DNA of 5,691 bases from JBDGSM01 sp042217615 (GTDB lineage Archaea > Nanohalarchaeota > Nanosalinia > Nanosalinales > Nanosalinaceae), in contig JBDGSI010000036.1 of NCBI GenBank assembly GCA_042217615.1, positions 1-5,691 on the forward strand, read 5' to 3'. Each line of letters begins with the position of its first letter. Positions within the stretch are counted from its first letter, which is position 1. The notes below the pieces were generated by a model that saw only the letters and a program-made list of their open reading frames with translations, searched no databases and was not told the DNA's origin. Position numbers and translations under genes: made by a program. This document shows, in pieces, positions 4,876 to 5,691 of the stretch.

Positions 4876-5691
4876 TTAAAGGCCTGACAGGATTGATGCA
4901 ATATACCCTGCTGAAAGGAACGTTGCAGCTGCACTGCCCAAGGTTACGAAAAAGAAGGTCAGCAGTATTCTACCAACCTGATTATGCCAGAGCTGTCTGT
5001 AATCCTCTATGTATGCTATGGTTTCAAGTTCTTCAACTGTCGGAGGATTCCATTTACCTTCTACATAGGCTGCAACCATTCCTGCACCCAGAGCAGGATC
5101 CAGGGATGTCAACGGAGCGGAGAAAAACGAGGCAGCCCAAGTAACAGGGGAGGCTCTTGCAATTATAGCACCAAGTAAAGCAAGCAAGCCGTTACTCAGC
5201 ACCCAGAACCCTGTAGCCTGTACGCCTGTAGAAAAACCTATCCTGTAGAAACTGTAGGCAAGACCTGAAAGAATGAAAGCCGGCATACCGTACTTCAAGG
5301 CCTTGAACCACGGAATTTTGAAGCTTTTTGGCTCTTCCCTGTACTCTGCTCTCTTTTGAAGACATTTTTTAAGGCCTTGTACGTGTGCTGCCCCGACTAC
5401 TATTACTGCATGGTTGAAATCTTCTTGTAGAAGCTTTTCTGCCATGTAACTGTTTCTTTCATCCAGGAAAACTGTTTTCAGGGAGGGAAACTCTTCCCCC
5501 AGTTCTTTTATCACTGTGTCAAGCATGTTCTCCTGTTTGAGATCTTCGATCTCGATTTCTTCCTCTCCCAGGAATATGCTGACGACAAGTTTTGCTTTCT
5601 CCCAGATAGATAGTTTGGAGAACAGGCATGAGAATGTTTCATTTATATCCCTGTCAAGAAGCCTGTAATCTATTCCCTGCTGTTCTGCTGT
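4876..5691 (-). CDS. TraB-family membrane protein (PrgY/GumN/TIKI-related), N-terminus outside window
   Basis: The frame is open through the right edge of the window, so 271 C-terminal residues are visible; the Met at 5524-5526 is internal. Family features in order (numbered from the window edge): an AEQQGIDYRLLDRDI-type segment (2-16), a SKLSIWEKAKL helix (25-35), the conserved FLDERNSYMAEKL (75-87), and VIVVGAAHVQG (96-106), which matches the characteristic VVGAGH motif. A membrane domain of several helices follows (about 134-154, 160-180, 184-210, 240-270), containing SAPLTSLDPALGAG (191-204) and KWNPPTVEELE, as in archaeal TraB homologues. TraB/TIKI proteins share a fold with a metal-dependent peptidase activity shown for animal TIKI; bacterial PrgY/TraB shut down the response to peptide pheromones. 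The archaeal role is not known. The N-terminal part carrying the first metal-site motif is outside the window, so activity cannot be judged. It is upstream of the Q/N-rich gene in the same direction. Confidence 0.9.
   Translation of the reverse strand, partial: TAEQQGIDYRLLDRDINETFSCLFSKLSIWEKAKLVVSIFLGEEEIEIEDLKQENMLDTVIKELGEEFPSLKTVFLDERNSYMAEKLLQEDFNHAVIVVGAAHVQGLKKCLQKRAEYREEPKSFKIPWFKALKYGMPAFILSGLAYSFYRIGFSTGVQATGFWVLSNGLLALLGAIIARASPVTWAASFFSAPLTSLDPALGAGMVAAYVEGKWNPPTVEELETIAYIEDYRQLWHNQVGRILLTFFFVTLGSAAATFLSAGYIASILSGL

Noticed and set aside
1..5691. CRISPR array, tRNA or rRNA genes, insertion sequences.
   Set aside because: No regularly spaced direct repeats, no cloverleaf-like sequence in the short gaps, and no transposase or terminal inverted repeats were found. 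The AGGCCT copies have irregular spacing and are not an array.

Overview
The window looks archaeal, and most likely comes from a small-genome DPANN lineage such as Nanohaloarchaeota. This is an inference with moderate confidence. The evidence is the class I (archaeal-type) lysyl-tRNA synthetase, an archaeal-style TraB-family membrane protein, tight gene packing with little leader sequence, acidic soluble segments and tails, and a base composition in the mid-40s % GC by rough hand count. There are seven protein genes, two of them cut by the window edges. I found no RNA genes, CRISPR array or insertion sequence. The longest stretch without a gene is about 100 bases.

Layout, left to right. (1) The C-terminal third or less of an APC-type amino-acid permease (+), ending in an acidic coiled tail. 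(2) A site-2-type intramembrane metalloprotease with a PDZ domain (-), convergent with gene 1; the two stop codons overlap in one CTAG. (3) A 73-base divergent promoter region. (4) lysS (+), followed 6 bases later by (5) a rhomboid intramembrane serine protease (+), probably one transcript. (6) A leftward run of three genes (-): a TraB-family membrane protein (5' end outside the window), a 125-residue coiled-coil/Q-N-rich/acidic-tail protein, and a 148-residue acidic protein of unknown function that converges on the rhomboid gene.

Two mechanistically unrelated intramembrane proteases flank lysS, and a TraB-family protein lies close by. The window is therefore rich in functions acting on membrane or surface proteins, though a joint pathway is only a guess.

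The most striking signal is not a gene. The palindrome AGGCCT occurs 25 times, where about one copy is expected. The copies lie in genes on both strands, in all three codon phases, and between genes. Nearly every Gly-Leu codon pair in the window is written with it. This resembles the HIP1 type of genome-wide over-represented palindrome and suggests selection or mutational maintenance at the DNA level.
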